Positions 8,227 to 16,389 of a stretch of 64,000 bases of DNA are shown one piece after another. A program made the position numbers and the translations under genes. The notes beneath the pieces are model-generated. The model had not been told where the DNA came from, did not search any database, and was given only the letters and a program-made list of their open reading frames with translations. The first letter of the stretch is position 1; each line of letters starts with the position of its first letter. Origin of the DNA: Winogradskyella pacifica (GTDB taxonomy: Bacteria > Bacteroidota > Bacteroidia > Flavobacteriales > Flavobacteriaceae); NCBI RefSeq assembly GCF_013403915.1, contig NZ_JABFDI010000002.1, positions 62,001 through 126,000 on the forward strand, in the 5' to 3' direction.

Positions 8227-9756
8227 TTATTTATCATCAAGGACCTTAAATTCTTTTATCGCTTTATTAGGTTCAATAATATTATAACCTTTCCAAAACT
8301 CAGGATCGTATTGATTTAATTGAGTTGGAGAAACCTGAGGTTTTTCTTTAAAATTTTGAAAATCAGACTCAGAAATGGCATCGGTTTCAAAGACAATAAG
8401 TTCTGTTTTTTCAATATTTCTAACGATAAAATGAATGTCTCCTTTTAATTCATTTTGTTTGCGTCTGCCTTTTACATTTTTGTTTTTCTCTACAATTTTT
8501 ATGGGTCTTTTAACACCAACTTGCTCTCCTAAAGTTTCATCTTTGTATTTAAGAGTATATTTTTCATTATCGTTTTTCTGAAAAATAATAGTCCCTTCTT
8601 TTAAAAATTTTTTCATTGAAATACCAAGAAGAGAAAATTTACTAAGTGGCTTCACATTTTTATAATCAACTCTTACAACCGCAAAGTCTTCAGTGTTCAC
8701 ATACATGGTTCCAGAAAAGTCTTCACTTCGTTTAGGCTTAAACGGAATAACATATACGAACATATCATTGATATAAGCATAATCTGCGATTTCAAATTCG
8801 TACCGTCTAGATTTATGAATAAAATTGAGGTCATTGTCATCATCGATAAAATTGTTATTTTCAAAATTATGAATCTGCATTTTTCGCCAATGTAAAAAGC
8901 CGATTTTACGGATCGAATCTTTTTTCTTTTGTTCGGCAAGTAAAGCATCAGTAGCGGCTTCCTCTTTCTCATTTGTGTCGCCAAATAATGAAGAATCCAT
9001 CTCTTCTTTTACACTAAACCAACCCGATTTAATTTTAAAATACGAATCGCGTTTTACATATTTTTTAAAGATATCATTAAACCGTTTTTCGTAGTTATCC
9101 ATGTTAATATCTTTGGATTTATCATATAAACGACAGGCTTTTAGGATGTCCATTTTTTGAGATGTTTCAGGACTAATTTCACCATAGAGTTCACCTAATA
9201 TTTCAGTATGGCTACTACTGTTTTTAGGCATAATTTGAAGTAAGCTATCTATTAATTGTTGATTGAATTCTGGTATTGTTGATTTTTCTAATTTAACATC
9301 ATACTTGTCCATTTCATTATAGTAAGATGTTCTATAAAAGAGTTTGCGTTTGTTATAGCTATAATCGTAATTAAGGATTAAGCCTTCTTTTATTTTATCT
9401 AAAATTTCGTCAATCGTGTAGTTTTTATTGGTGACTAATACTTCCGATAAATCCACTGATTTTGACTTTAAGTAAATAAGTGAATTGTTGAAGTTAAGAA
9501 GTGGAATTCGTTTTTCCTCATAACCCAAACAACTTATCATTAGCGAGTCGGTTGCTTTTATGGCACGTGTAATACTGATGTTGAATTCTCCATTATCATT
9601 ACTGATGACTCCTGCTTTTGAGTTGAACTGAATGGTTGCGAAAGGAATGGGTTTGTCTGTGCTTTGATCTAAGAGTTTTGAAGTAAATGTTTGCTGTCCG
9701 TAAGAGGTTACCATAGCAAATAATGCTATAGCAACGATGATTTGATTGATTTTCAT
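8227..9756 (-). CDS. Exported carboxypeptidase-regulatory-like domain protein
   Basis: 509 residues with an N-terminal signal peptide (IIVAIALFAMVTSYGQQ). Residues ~22-105 form a CarboxypepD_reg-like beta-sandwich: FTSKLLDQSTDKPIPFATIQ, then GVISNDNGEFNI, the usual phrase pattern of this fold in Bacteroidetes outer-membrane proteins. The remaining ~400 residues are charged and resemble uncharacterised Bacteroidetes proteins that follow this domain; no enzyme motif is visible. It lacks a TonB plug or barrel, so it is not a SusC. It probably sits at the outer membrane or periplasm. It converges with the GH113-like gene with an 18-bp gap. Confidence 0.7.
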   Translation of the reverse strand: MKINQIIVAIALFAMVTSYGQQTFTSKLLDQSTDKPIPFATIQFNSKAGVISNDNGEFNISITRAIKATDSLMISCLGYEEKRIPLLNFNNSLIYLKSKSVDLSEVLVTNKNYTIDEILDKIKEGLILNYDYSYNKRKLFYRTSYYNEMDKYDVKLEKSTIPEFNQQLIDSLLQIMPKNSSSHTEILGELYGEISPETSQKMDILKACRLYDKSKDINMDNYEKRFNDIFKKYVKRDSYFKIKSGWFSVKEEMDSSLFGDTNEKEEAATDALLAEQKKKDSIRKIGFLHWRKMQIHNFENNNFIDDDNDLNFIHKSRRYEFEIADYAYINDMFVYVIPFKPKRSEDFSGTMYVNTEDFAVVRVDYKNVKPLSKFSLLGISMKKFLKEGTIIFQKNDNEKYTLKYKDETLGEQVGVKRPIKIVEKNKNVKGRRKQNELKGDIHFIVRNIEKTELIVFETDAISESDFQNFKEKPQVSPTQLNQYDPEFWKGYNIIEPNKAIKEFKVLDDK

Positions 9757-9914
9757 GATGATGGATTGGTTGGTTGATTACTGCCAAAGTATATGATTAT
9801 CAGAGTTTGAAAAGTAAATTTAGACTTTTGTTAAGTAAGATTTATCTTAAGTTTAACAACTTTAAGAAAAATTAAGAATTCATTTTAAGAATGTCTTTAT
9901 TAGAAATTAAGCTT

Positions 9915-9922
9915 TAGCTTTG
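9915..9922 (+). promoter_or_regulatory. TAnnTTTG promoter element
   Basis: TAGCTTTG fits the flavobacterial -7 element exactly and lies 15 bases ahead of the ATG at 9938 of the phosphatase gene. A T-rich patch around 9896-9898 could be a weak upstream element. The element overlaps the alternative TTG start at 9920, which argues for the ATG at 9938 as the real start. Confidence 0.45.
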
Positions 9923-9937
9923 AAAAAAAGAATTAAG

Positions 9938-10669
9938 ATGAGAACATTAGCGATAGGGGATATTCATGGTGGATTAAGAGGTTTAACTCAAATTATAGAT
10001 AGAGCAAATGTGAACTCTGAGGATGCTTTGATTTTCTTAGGAGATTATGTTGATGGTTGGAGTGACTCCGCACAAGTGATTCAGTATTTAATAGAATTGT
10101 CTAAAACCAATACCTGTGTTTTTATGAAAGGAAATCACGATGTTTGGTGCGAACAATGGTTGGCCTCAGGTATTATAAATGATGTGTGGTTTAAGCATGG
10201 AGGAAAGGAAACCATTGAAAGTTATGCTACGTTTTCTAAAGACCAAAAATTAATGCATCTCGATTTTTTTGAAGGTATGCCGTTATATCATCTCGATACC
10301 AAAAATAGATTATTTGTGCATGCTGGTTTTACGTCTATGAAAGGAGTAGAAAGCGAATTACATAAAGAAAACTTCTATTTTGATAGAACACTGTGGGAAA
10401 TGGCATTAACCATGGACAAAAATATTGAACAAGATTCAGTCCTTTACCCGAATCGTTTAAAGCATTATTCTGAAATTTATATAGGTCATACACCTACCAC
10501 TAATTTTGGTGAAGACCAACCGATGAATTGTGGTAATATTTGGAATGTAGATACAGGAGCAACCTTTACAGGAAAATTATCTGCTATAGATATTGATACC
10601 AAAGCAATTTTTCAGAGTGATAAAGTCATGGATTTGTATCCTGATGAATTGGGACGGAACAAAAGATAG
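9938..10669 (+). CDS. Calcineurin-like Ser/Thr protein phosphatase family protein
   Basis: 243 residues from ATG 9938; an upstream TTG at 9920 overlaps the promoter element. All metallophosphoesterase signatures are intact: AIGDIHGGLRG (metal ligands Asp and His), FLGDYVDGWSD, MKGNHDVW, a downstream VHAGFTSMKG and IGHTPT. This pattern is that of bacterial PrpA/PPP-type protein phosphatases or the related diadenosine-tetraphosphate phosphatases. The cytoplasmic enzyme would hydrolyse phosphomonoesters using two divalent metals. It is monocistronic and ends in a repeat-filled gap facing the convergent arsenosugar locus. The physiological substrate is not determinable. Confidence 0.85.
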   Translation: MRTLAIGDIHGGLRGLTQIIDRANVNSEDALIFLGDYVDGWSDSAQVIQYLIELSKTNTCVFMKGNHDVWCEQWLASGIINDVWFKHGGKETIESYATFSKDQKLMHLDFFEGMPLYHLDTKNRLFVHAGFTSMKGVESELHKENFYFDRTLWEMALTMDKNIEQDSVLYPNRLKHYSEIYIGHTPTTNFGEDQPMNCGNIWNVDTGATFTGKLSAIDIDTKAIFQSDKVMDLYPDELGRNKR

Positions 10670-10676
10670 CTCTAAT

Positions 10677-10794
10677 AACCTGCAAGGTGTTTCCGAGGAA
10701 CGAGGACTCCTTGTAGGTTTTATTGATTTGAGCAAAATGAATAAGACTTTCAACAAATAGTCTCATACCTACAAGGTTCTTGAAACCTTGCAGG
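10677..10794. repeat. Two copies of the AGGTTTTTAAAACCT palindrome family
   Basis: Copy 1 (10678-10719) runs from cctgcaaggt to ccttgtaggt with a 16-20 base interior. Copy 2 (10767-10794) is a more compact palindrome with arms acctacaaggtt and aaccttgcagg. The element fills the gap between two convergent genes and can fold on either strand, so it may act as a bidirectional terminator. Related copies occur at 13503-13579, 27237-27478, 51387-51413 and inside the coding sequence at 11458-11490. Confidence 0.75.
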
Positions 10795-10802
10795 AAAGCA
10801 AA

Positions 10803-11636
10803 CTAACAAACATACTTCTTATAATAAGCCAACAATTCATCTGCAGAAGCACCAAACCATTTCTTTACATAAATCGTCCAGAAGTGGTATTGTAATTTCC
10901 AAACACCGTGTTTTCGATAGAGTCGTGCTGAGGTTATTAATTTTTTATTGATAACTGTAAATTCATTTCGAGCGTACAATTCATTAATCAAAATATTGTC
11001 TTCGTAGATAATATAGTTCTCATTATAACCACCAATATCGTTAAATAGTGTTTTAGTTATAAACTGACTTTGGTCGCCACCTCTACTAGCACGCCAAGAA
11101 AATTGGGTAAGCCAACTGGCTAAACGCAGCCACCAATGGTTGCTATCAAACTGCATTCTAAAACAACCTGCTTGGTTCCCTTTTTGGACTTCATTTATAA
11201 TAAGTTGATCAAAATCTTTAGGTGGAAAAGAATCAGCATGAAGGAAGTACAAAATGTCTCCTTTAGCATGTTTTGCTCCGGTATTCATTTGTTTTGCTCT
11301 TCCTTTTGGAGAATTAATCAAAAGAATATTTGATTTATTTTCCAATCCTGAACTTGATTCAGGATCTCTTTTAGCGTTATCTAGTACGTCAGTTCGAGTG
11401 GAATTATTTTTTTGGAATTTTGTGTCGAGAACATTGGACGTCTTATGGTGGTCTACAGACCTGTCAGGTTTCAAAAATCGAATAGGTCTAAGTATGTCCA
11501 AAGTCCCATCCGTACTACCTCCATCAACCACAATGATTTCAGAAATGTTCTTAGACGACGAATTCTCAATTAAATGCGTTAACAATCGACCTATACTATC
11601 AACTTCATTTAAAACAGGAATAATTATACTAATCAT
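10803..11636 (-). CDS. TIGR04283-type arsenosugar glycosyltransferase with repeat-derived insertion
   Basis: 277 residues. It is a GT2 domain with IIIPVLNE (4-11), VVDGGSTDGT (36-45), SPKGRAKQMNTGA (109-121) and FLHADSF (131-137). The phrase GRAKQMN...HADS is the signature of 'transferase 2, rSAM/selenodomain-associated' (TIGR04283), which co-occurs with ArsS. Residues ~49-100 do not belong to the fold. They are translated from three repeat segments (11338-11490) placed exactly between the GGSTDGT strand and the SPKGRAKQ segment, where the family normally has only a short loop. The frame stays open, so the protein may still function with an ~50-residue extra loop. It is last in the minus-strand arsenosugar cluster. 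The sugar donor and acceptor are unknown. Confidence 0.83.
   Translation of the reverse strand: MISIIIPVLNEVDSIGRLLTHLIENSSSKNISEIIVVDGGSTDGTLDILRPIRFLKPDRSVDHHKTSNVLDTKFQKNNSTRTDVLDNAKRDPESSSGLENKSNILLINSPKGRAKQMNTGAKHAKGDILYFLHADSFPPKDFDQLIINEVQKGNQAGCFRMQFDSNHWWLRLASWLTQFSWRASRGGDQSQFITKTLFNDIGGYNENYIIYEDNILINELYARNEFTVINKKLITSARLYRKHGVWKLQYHFWTIYVKKWFGASADELLAYYKKYVC
11338..11490 (-). repeat. In-frame cluster of intergenic-type repeats inside a coding sequence
   Basis: From right to left on the plus strand: a nearly complete AGACCTGTCAGGTTT palindrome (11458-11490) of the family also found at 27237-27478, a GTCAGTTCGAGTG...GTGTCGAGAAC spacer-like segment (11387-11431), and a perfect 8-bp inverted repeat ATCCTGAA/TTCAGGAT with a 5-base loop (11345-11365). 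Together they add about 150 bp, a multiple of three, with no stop codon in the used frame. Confidence 0.75.
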
Positions 11637-11668
11637 ATAGTACTTACGATAAATTTATGATCGTAGTT

Positions 11669-12529
11669 TTATTCGTTTAAATCCCAATTATAATCGGTGT
11701 AGCTTTTTTTAGCAGACTCTGAAATGGTAATGTCTGAGTATTGATTTAAGAAATCAATTAAACTTCCACTTTGTTCAAAGTCATTTTTAAACCATCTGAA
11801 TATTTTTGAAATCTTTATGTTGTCTTTAGACAATTCGTTTTTAGACGTATCCGCTAAAAATTCTTTTGTAGCATTGGTTAAATGTGCATCTAAGTTTGAA
11901 GCTGTAAATGCTGTATTCTGAAGTTTAGGACACGATACAGAAGCACAAACAATAGCAAAATGAATTCTTGGTTCATTCATTTTTCTGAGTATTTCATGCT
12001 CTATATCATTTAAATTTTGCCAAGTATCACCCAATTTCCAAAGACGCTGATCCCAAGGGTCTTTAATGTCTTTAATACTTTTTGTTGGGTAATTTCTGAG
12101 GATTAGATCGATGGTTAATGCGTTGTATGCGTTAATCCAATAAGCGAGTTTGTCGTTCTTAGTCCAATCATCATTAGGTTGATGTAATTTCAATAAATCA
12201 ATATAACGCTGTAAAGTTTTTGATTCAGTTTTAAGACCTTTATAATTTACGTTTCCATCTTCTGAAACGTATTCTTTTAACAATGCATTAAGAATAGCAT
12301 GATCAAAAGCTTCCGTATAAATAAGCTCTTTAGTTACTGAAATACCATCATCACTTATGGTACCATCTTCCCCTAAGCTTACTTTAGTAGAATTATTGTC
12401 TTTTTTTTGTTCTGTAAAAACAACATCAGAAGCATTTGTTCCGACAGCTTTATCTTGAGTTGTTTGTTGCAATCCACTACACGATAACGTAAATATTAAA
12501 GTGACAATTAAGGCTGATAAATATTTCAT
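11669..12529 (-). CDS. DUF547 lipoprotein
   Basis: 286 residues with a lipoprotein signal, TLIFTLSC (lipobox Cys17). Residues ~90-270 match the DUF547 domain: KLAYWINAYNALTIDLIL, then DPWDQRLWKL, HFAIVCASVSCPKL and a C-terminal KIFRWFKNDF. DUF547 has a possible papain/transglutaminase-like arrangement, but no activity is established. A charged linker (about 20-75) separates the lipid anchor from the domain. It lies between the TIGR04283-type glycosyltransferase and the sterol desaturase at the downstream end of the arsenosugar cluster, with gaps of 27-32 bp, suggesting co-transcription. Its role there is unknown. Confidence 0.82.
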   Translation of the reverse strand: MKYLSALIVTLIFTLSCSGLQQTTQDKAVGTNASDVVFTEQKKDNNSTKVSLGEDGTISDDGISVTKELIYTEAFDHAILNALLKEYVSEDGNVNYKGLKTESKTLQRYIDLLKLHQPNDDWTKNDKLAYWINAYNALTIDLILRNYPTKSIKDIKDPWDQRLWKLGDTWQNLNDIEHEILRKMNEPRIHFAIVCASVSCPKLQNTAFTASNLDAHLTNATKEFLADTSKNELSKDNIKISKIFRWFKNDFEQSGSLIDFLNQYSDITISESAKKSYTDYNWDLNE

Positions 12530-12556
12530 GTATAGTGTTTTTAGGTGTTAGATTTA

Positions 12557-13465
12557 CTATTCTGAACTCTTGATGTCCTGTTTTTTTGAAAACGCAGGAT
12601 ACAATTCTTGCTTTAAAAAATCTTTAGGAAAATTTTCATCACCTTCAAAACCGAGTTCAATATCTCTACCATCGTGTGGTATATAATCAGTTTTAAAAAT
12701 GTAATCCCATAGACTTAAAGTCAGTCCAAAGTTGACACCAAACCTTACATCTTTGGGTAATTCTTTTACATGATGCCAGATATGCATTTTTGGATTATTA
12801 AAAATGTATTTTAAAACACCATAATCCCAACCCAAATTAGCATGGTTAAGATGACCAATAGCAATGCTGAAGAAATAAACAATAGCAACATCTTGTGCAT
12901 CAAAACCGCCAATAATAGCGATAGGAATGTACAGTATAGATTTATAAACTACAGGTTCCATCCAATGGTAACGTAAGTGTGCGGCAAAGCCCATTTCTTT
13001 TACAGAATGGTGCACTTTGTGAAAATTCCAAAGCCATTCAAAACGGTGTAAAAGCCGATGTGTATTCCATTGTACAAAGTCTGAAACAATAAAAAAGATA
13101 AATAAACCGAACCATTTAGGAAGTTCATCGACATCAAAAAGTTGAAAGCTTGAAACAGACAGTCCAACAACTCCTAAAACATCATTAAATAGTTCTGAAA
13201 CCGTATTAGATAAGGCAATAAAAACAATAAGATTCAATAAAAAGAAATTGAAAAACATGTAAAACGTATCTAGCCAAAAATCTTTTCGGAATAAGGCCTG
13301 CTCTTTTCTCCAAGGAAATGCAATTTCAAGAATCCAAACTAAAACAGAAATAAGAATAAGACCATAAAAAAAGTTGTCCCAATGATTGAGGTCAATGAGT
13401 TCGTATTTGAGGTAATTCCAGTATCCTGAATAGGAATTTTTAATAAGGTCTAAGTATTTTTCCAT
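12557..13465 (-). CDS. Sterol desaturase / fatty acid hydroxylase family membrane enzyme
   Basis: 302 residues with about four to five membrane helices and the eight-histidine di-iron motif of the superfamily: HRLLHR, HKVHH and HIWHHV, plus conserved HLNHAN. Members hydroxylate or desaturate lipids in the membrane using O2 and a di-iron centre. The motif is complete, so the enzyme is probably active; the substrate is unknown. It lies in the arsenosugar cluster, where it could modify the lipid portion of an arsenolipid or an unrelated membrane lipid (inference). A short hairpin (13472-13489) sits 6 bases before its start codon. Confidence 0.85.
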   Translation of the reverse strand: MEKYLDLIKNSYSGYWNYLKYELIDLNHWDNFFYGLILISVLVWILEIAFPWRKEQALFRKDFWLDTFYMFFNFFLLNLIVFIALSNTVSELFNDVLGVVGLSVSSFQLFDVDELPKWFGLFIFFIVSDFVQWNTHRLLHRFEWLWNFHKVHHSVKEMGFAAHLRYHWMEPVVYKSILYIPIAIIGGFDAQDVAIVYFFSIAIGHLNHANLGWDYGVLKYIFNNPKMHIWHHVKELPKDVRFGVNFGLTLSLWDYIFKTDYIPHDGRDIELGFEGDENFPKDFLKQELYPAFSKKQDIKSSE

Positions 13466-13584
13466 AGGTGCTTCCTGAGTAGGCAGGAATGTCTTTTGTT
13501 ATCCTGCAAGGTTTTTAAAACCTTGTAGGTATTATTCTAGTATTTTTAGAATCAACAAGGTTTTTAAATCTTTGCAGGTCTTTT
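13466..13584. repeat. Composite of three small palindromic repeats within the operon
   Basis: This 119-bp gap is almost entirely repeat-derived. It contains a start-proximal hairpin ttcctg/caggaa (13472-13489), a full AGGTTTTTAAAACCT palindrome (13503-13530), a small attcta...tagaat inverted repeat (about 13533-13553), and a second AGGTTTTTAAATCT copy (13553-13579). The two large copies flank the small one. It separates the PNP gene from the sterol desaturase gene and may cause partial termination or RNA processing. Confidence 0.75.
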
Positions 13585-14397
13585 TTATAAGGTCTTAATC
13601 AGCTCTTTAAAAAGTGTAATCATATTCGGTTCTGCTTTTCCGGCCATAGCAATGATTTCAGAAATATCAACAGGTTTTAAATTTTCTGGATCACATTCAT
13701 CTGTTAACACAGAAACGGCAGCAACCTTTAAATTCAAGTGATTTGCCACAATAATTTCAGGAACCGTACTCATACCAACAGCATCAGATCCAATAATTTT
13801 TAACATACGATATTCGGCACGTGTTTCGAGTTGAGGCCCAACCACACTAGCGTAAACACCTTTGTGTAACGTTATATTATGTGCTTTAGCAATGCTTTCA
13901 AATTTCGAATTGATGTCTGCATCATAAGGAGCGCTCATGTCTGTAAAACGTTCTCCTAATTCTGAAACGCCTTTAAAAGCTAAAGGAGAACCTCCTTGAA
14001 GATTAATATGATCGTCAATAAGCATTAATTCTCCTTTTTTATAATCGAGATTAATGGCACCAGAAGCATTAGAAACCAATAAGGTTGTTATACCTAATTT
14101 CTCCATAATTCTCACCGGAAACGTTACATCTTGTAAAGAATAACCTTCATAAACATGAAAACGACCTTGCATAACAACCACCTTTTTACCTTCTAAAATG
14201 CCGTAAATAAGTTTGCCTTTATGAAACTCTACGGTTGCTGTAGGAAAGTTTGGAATGTGATTATAACTTGCTTCGGCTATGATTTCAATTTCATCAACTA
14301 ATTGTCCTAAACCTGTACCTAAAATTATGCCGATTTCGGGTTGATCAAAGCCTTTGCCTTGTAAATATTCTGTGCTTTCTGTTATTTGGTTAATCAT
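13585..14397 (-). CDS. Purine nucleoside phosphorylase (class I, trimeric type)
   Basis: 270 residues from the ATG at 14397, which overlaps the upstream DUF2064 gene by 8 bp. The longer frame from 14454 would overlap it by 65 bp and adds an unlikely basic leader. Motifs include IGIILGTGLGQL (phosphate binding), GRFHVYEGYS, LLVSNASGAI and VGPQLETRAEYR/GMSTVPEIIVANH, all of the PNP/MTAP family. It catalyses phosphorolysis of purine nucleosides to base and ribose-1-phosphate. In this locus it could act on the adenosine-linked arsenical made by ArsS, releasing adenine and giving a dimethylarsinoyl-ribose unit. That role is inference from context. Confidence 0.9.
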   Translation of the reverse strand: MINQITESTEYLQGKGFDQPEIGIILGTGLGQLVDEIEIIAEASYNHIPNFPTATVEFHKGKLIYGILEGKKVVVMQGRFHVYEGYSLQDVTFPVRIMEKLGITTLLVSNASGAINLDYKKGELMLIDDHINLQGGSPLAFKGVSELGERFTDMSAPYDADINSKFESIAKAHNITLHKGVYASVVGPQLETRAEYRMLKIIGSDAVGMSTVPEIIVANHLNLKVAAVSVLTDECDPENLKPVDISEIIAMAGKAEPNMITLFKELIKTL

Positions 14398-15019
14398 TGA
14401 GTTGCTGTATTTTTTCTTGTAATTTATTGTTCGATTTATAAAAGTCTGAAGCAATTAAGTCTTCATAGGTGTCAATATCGTTTAAAGTGTCTAAGGTACC
14501 AACTGAAATTTGATTACTCTGTAACTCTTGTAACGTTAATTCTAATAAATTGGGTTGACTCCATGGTTTATTGGTGAAAATTTTGGTATTCAATTTAGAC
14601 ATACCTACTAAATAATAGCCACCATCTTCTGCTGGTCCAAAAACCACTTCATTAGTGTTTAAGGCCTCTAAACCGTTTTTTATGTGAGCGACATCTATAT
14701 CTGGTAAATCAGAACCAACTAAAACGATGTTGTCATAGCCAGCATCAAATCCATCTTTAAAAGCGTTAAGCATGCGTTCTCCTAAATCAGCTCCATGTTG
14801 CACCGCTTTAAATTCACCTTTCCATTGATCATCTACAATTGCATTAGAAAAATAAATGCGTTTATCTATGTCTAATTTCTGAGTTGCTTTTTCTGTGATT
14901 TTAACCAATTCGGTGTACACTTCAAACGCACCAAAATCGCCAATAGTTTTAGCGAGTCTTGTTTTTACAGTTCCTAATTTTATGTTTTTGACAAACACAA
15001 TAACAAGTGATTTATTCAT
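14390..15019 (-). CDS. DUF2064 / TIGR04282-type arsenosugar transferase
   Basis: 209 residues. It belongs to 'transferase 1, rSAM/selenodomain-associated', a CofC-like nucleotidyltransferase fold. The N-terminal loop KLGTVKTRLAKTIG (14-27) has the KTRL phosphate-binding motif, followed by LVGSDLPD (100-107) and FGPAEDGGYYLVG (127-139). Family members co-occur with ArsS and TIGR04283 and are thought to activate or transfer a sugar nucleotide in arsenosugar synthesis; the reaction is not established here. Its stop overlaps PNP by 8 bp and its start overlaps the rhodanese stop by 8 bp, so translation is coupled. A divergent second copy lies at 22546-23226. Confidence 0.88.
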   Translation of the reverse strand: MNKSLVIVFVKNIKLGTVKTRLAKTIGDFGAFEVYTELVKITEKATQKLDIDKRIYFSNAIVDDQWKGEFKAVQHGADLGERMLNAFKDGFDAGYDNIVLVGSDLPDIDVAHIKNGLEALNTNEVVFGPAEDGGYYLVGMSKLNTKIFTNKPWSQPNLLELTLQELQSNQISVGTLDTLNDIDTYEDLIASDFYKSNNKLQEKIQQLND

Positions 15020-15506
15020 AGATTTTAGTGCCTTTTAATAACCATTTACTCCAATCCTTAGAGTAAGCGTGTATATAATCTGTTTCATTTCCTTCTGGAT
15101 TTATTAGAGGAAAATTGTTGTTCTTCCATTCAAAAATACCACCAAATAAATTGTAAACATTGGTGTAACCTTTCTTTTTGAGTTGTTCTGCAATATCTTC
15201 AGACCGTATACCAACAGAACAATAGATTACTATAGTTTTTGAAGTATCTGGAATTGATTTTACAACAGTATCTAAATCGAAATTATCATAACCAACATAA
15301 GTTGAGTTAGGGATGTGACTTACGTTATATTCTTTAAGTTCTCTGGCATCCAGTAAGATAGCGTCCGTTTTTGGCATGGCTAATTCTTGAACAGAAATAT
15401 AAGGAACACGCTCTGTATTATGAGTTTTTAATAACTCTTGAAGGGTTTCTTGGCTATTTCCAAAGAAACTTAAGAGTAAAAAAAATATGATAAAGAGGTT
15501 TCGCAT
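15012..15506 (-). CDS. Exported rhodanese-like protein
   Basis: 164 residues with a signal peptide (LFIIFFLLLSFFGNSQE) and a single rhodanese domain (about 35-150). The domain has LLDARELKEYNVSHIPNS, the catalytic Cys96 in the loop YCSVGIRS, and the closing phrase VYNLFGGIFEW. It probably acts in the periplasm in persulfide transfer, or binds a thiophilic oxyanion. Within an arsenic locus a thiol/arsenical exchange role is conceivable but only inference. It overlaps the downstream DUF2064 gene by 8 bp and follows the metallophosphoesterase by 30 bp. Confidence 0.87.
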   Translation of the reverse strand: MRNLFIIFFLLLSFFGNSQETLQELLKTHNTERVPYISVQELAMPKTDAILLDARELKEYNVSHIPNSTYVGYDNFDLDTVVKSIPDTSKTIVIYCSVGIRSEDIAEQLKKKGYTNVYNLFGGIFEWKNNNFPLINPEGNETDYIHAYSKDWSKWLLKGTKIYE

Positions 15507-15536
15507 TTCTAATTAGTATAAATAATTTGGTTAACC

Positions 15537-16388
15537 TTACAGTTCTAGTGGTTTTCCTTGCTGCTGTTTTTCGGCCTCAGGTAAAATTTCCATGTTGTCC
15601 CAAATCCCTGTAACGATCGTTTTTGCATAAGATTCTGGAAGCAATCCGTTTAGCATTAATTTGTTAGTGAGCGTATGGTTATAATCTAACTTACGAAAAT
15701 TTACCTGCAAGGGTTTTTCCGAACCCTCTAAAATAGCAAACCAAACATTGGGTTTTCCATCATTAGCAGGCATACCAATGACACCAGGATTTATCCAAAG
15801 TTTATCGCTGTTTTTATCTTCGAAAGGTAAACCACAATGACCAGCAATAATGATGTCACTTTCAGTAGCTTCACAATTAGAGTGCTTAGTAGTCCAAGGT
15901 GTCGATTTAAAAATAAATTCTGAAACATTAAAATACGAACCATGTACAACAGTCACTTTTTGATTTCCCATTGTGAATTGTATATGATCCGGAAGCGTTT
16001 CAAGATAGTCAAGTGAATCTTTTGAAAGTTTGCTCTTCGCATACGGATACCATTGTTGTGAAAAACCATCGCATCGCGAACCTTCTCTAAAATCGCAGCC
16101 ACAATCGTCTTCATCATCACGTAGTTGAATTTCTACATTACCAACGATGCTTCTGGCATTCCAGTTTTTAAAAGTTTGAATAGTTTCTTCGGGTTGTGCG
16201 CAATAACCAATAATATCGCCAGTGCAAATACAATTTTCTGGTGGAATGCCTTCAGATTCTGCCACAGCAATTAGTGCTTCAAGTGCTTGAAGGTTACTGT
16301 AAACACCACCAAAGAGTAATACTTTACCTGAAAGTTTTTCTATGTCAACTATGTTTTTATCCATAACATTTTCCACGCAAGTGGACAT
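15537..16388 (-). CDS. Metallophosphoesterase-fold protein lacking several metal ligands
   Basis: 283 residues with the calcineurin/YfcE-like fold. GDIIGYCAQP (57-66) is canonical, but the first motif, normally D-x-H-G-N, reads GGVYSN (27-32). The GNHD/E motif reads GNVE (83-86), and the usual GHTH reads GHCG (183-186); an HG pair is kept at 149-150. Cysteines cluster in DCGCDFREGSRC (95-106). Several usual di-metal ligands are therefore absent, so the activity may be changed or lost, or another metal may be bound. It starts 1 bp after the symporter stop. In the arsenosugar locus it could be a sugar-phosphate phosphatase or a binding protein. Confidence 0.8.
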   Translation of the reverse strand: MSTCVENVMDKNIVDIEKLSGKVLLFGGVYSNLQALEALIAVAESEGIPPENCICTGDIIGYCAQPEETIQTFKNWNARSIVGNVEIQLRDDEDDCGCDFREGSRCDGFSQQWYPYAKSKLSKDSLDYLETLPDHIQFTMGNQKVTVVHGSYFNVSEFIFKSTPWTTKHSNCEATESDIIIAGHCGLPFEDKNSDKLWINPGVIGMPANDGKPNVWFAILEGSEKPLQVNFRKLDYNHTLTNKLMLNGLLPESYAKTIVTGIWDNMEILPEAEKQQQGKPLEL

Positions 16389-16389
16389 C

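Noticed and set aside
11254..11640. Open frame antisense to the glycosyltransferase gene
   Set aside because: It is the complement of a well-supported gene; the open frame arises partly from the inserted palindromic repeats, which are open on both strands.
14398..14454. Longer N-terminus for PNP starting at 14454
   Set aside because: It would overlap the DUF2064 gene by 65 bp and adds a basic leader not expected in the family; ATG 14397 gives an 8-bp overlap like the neighbours.
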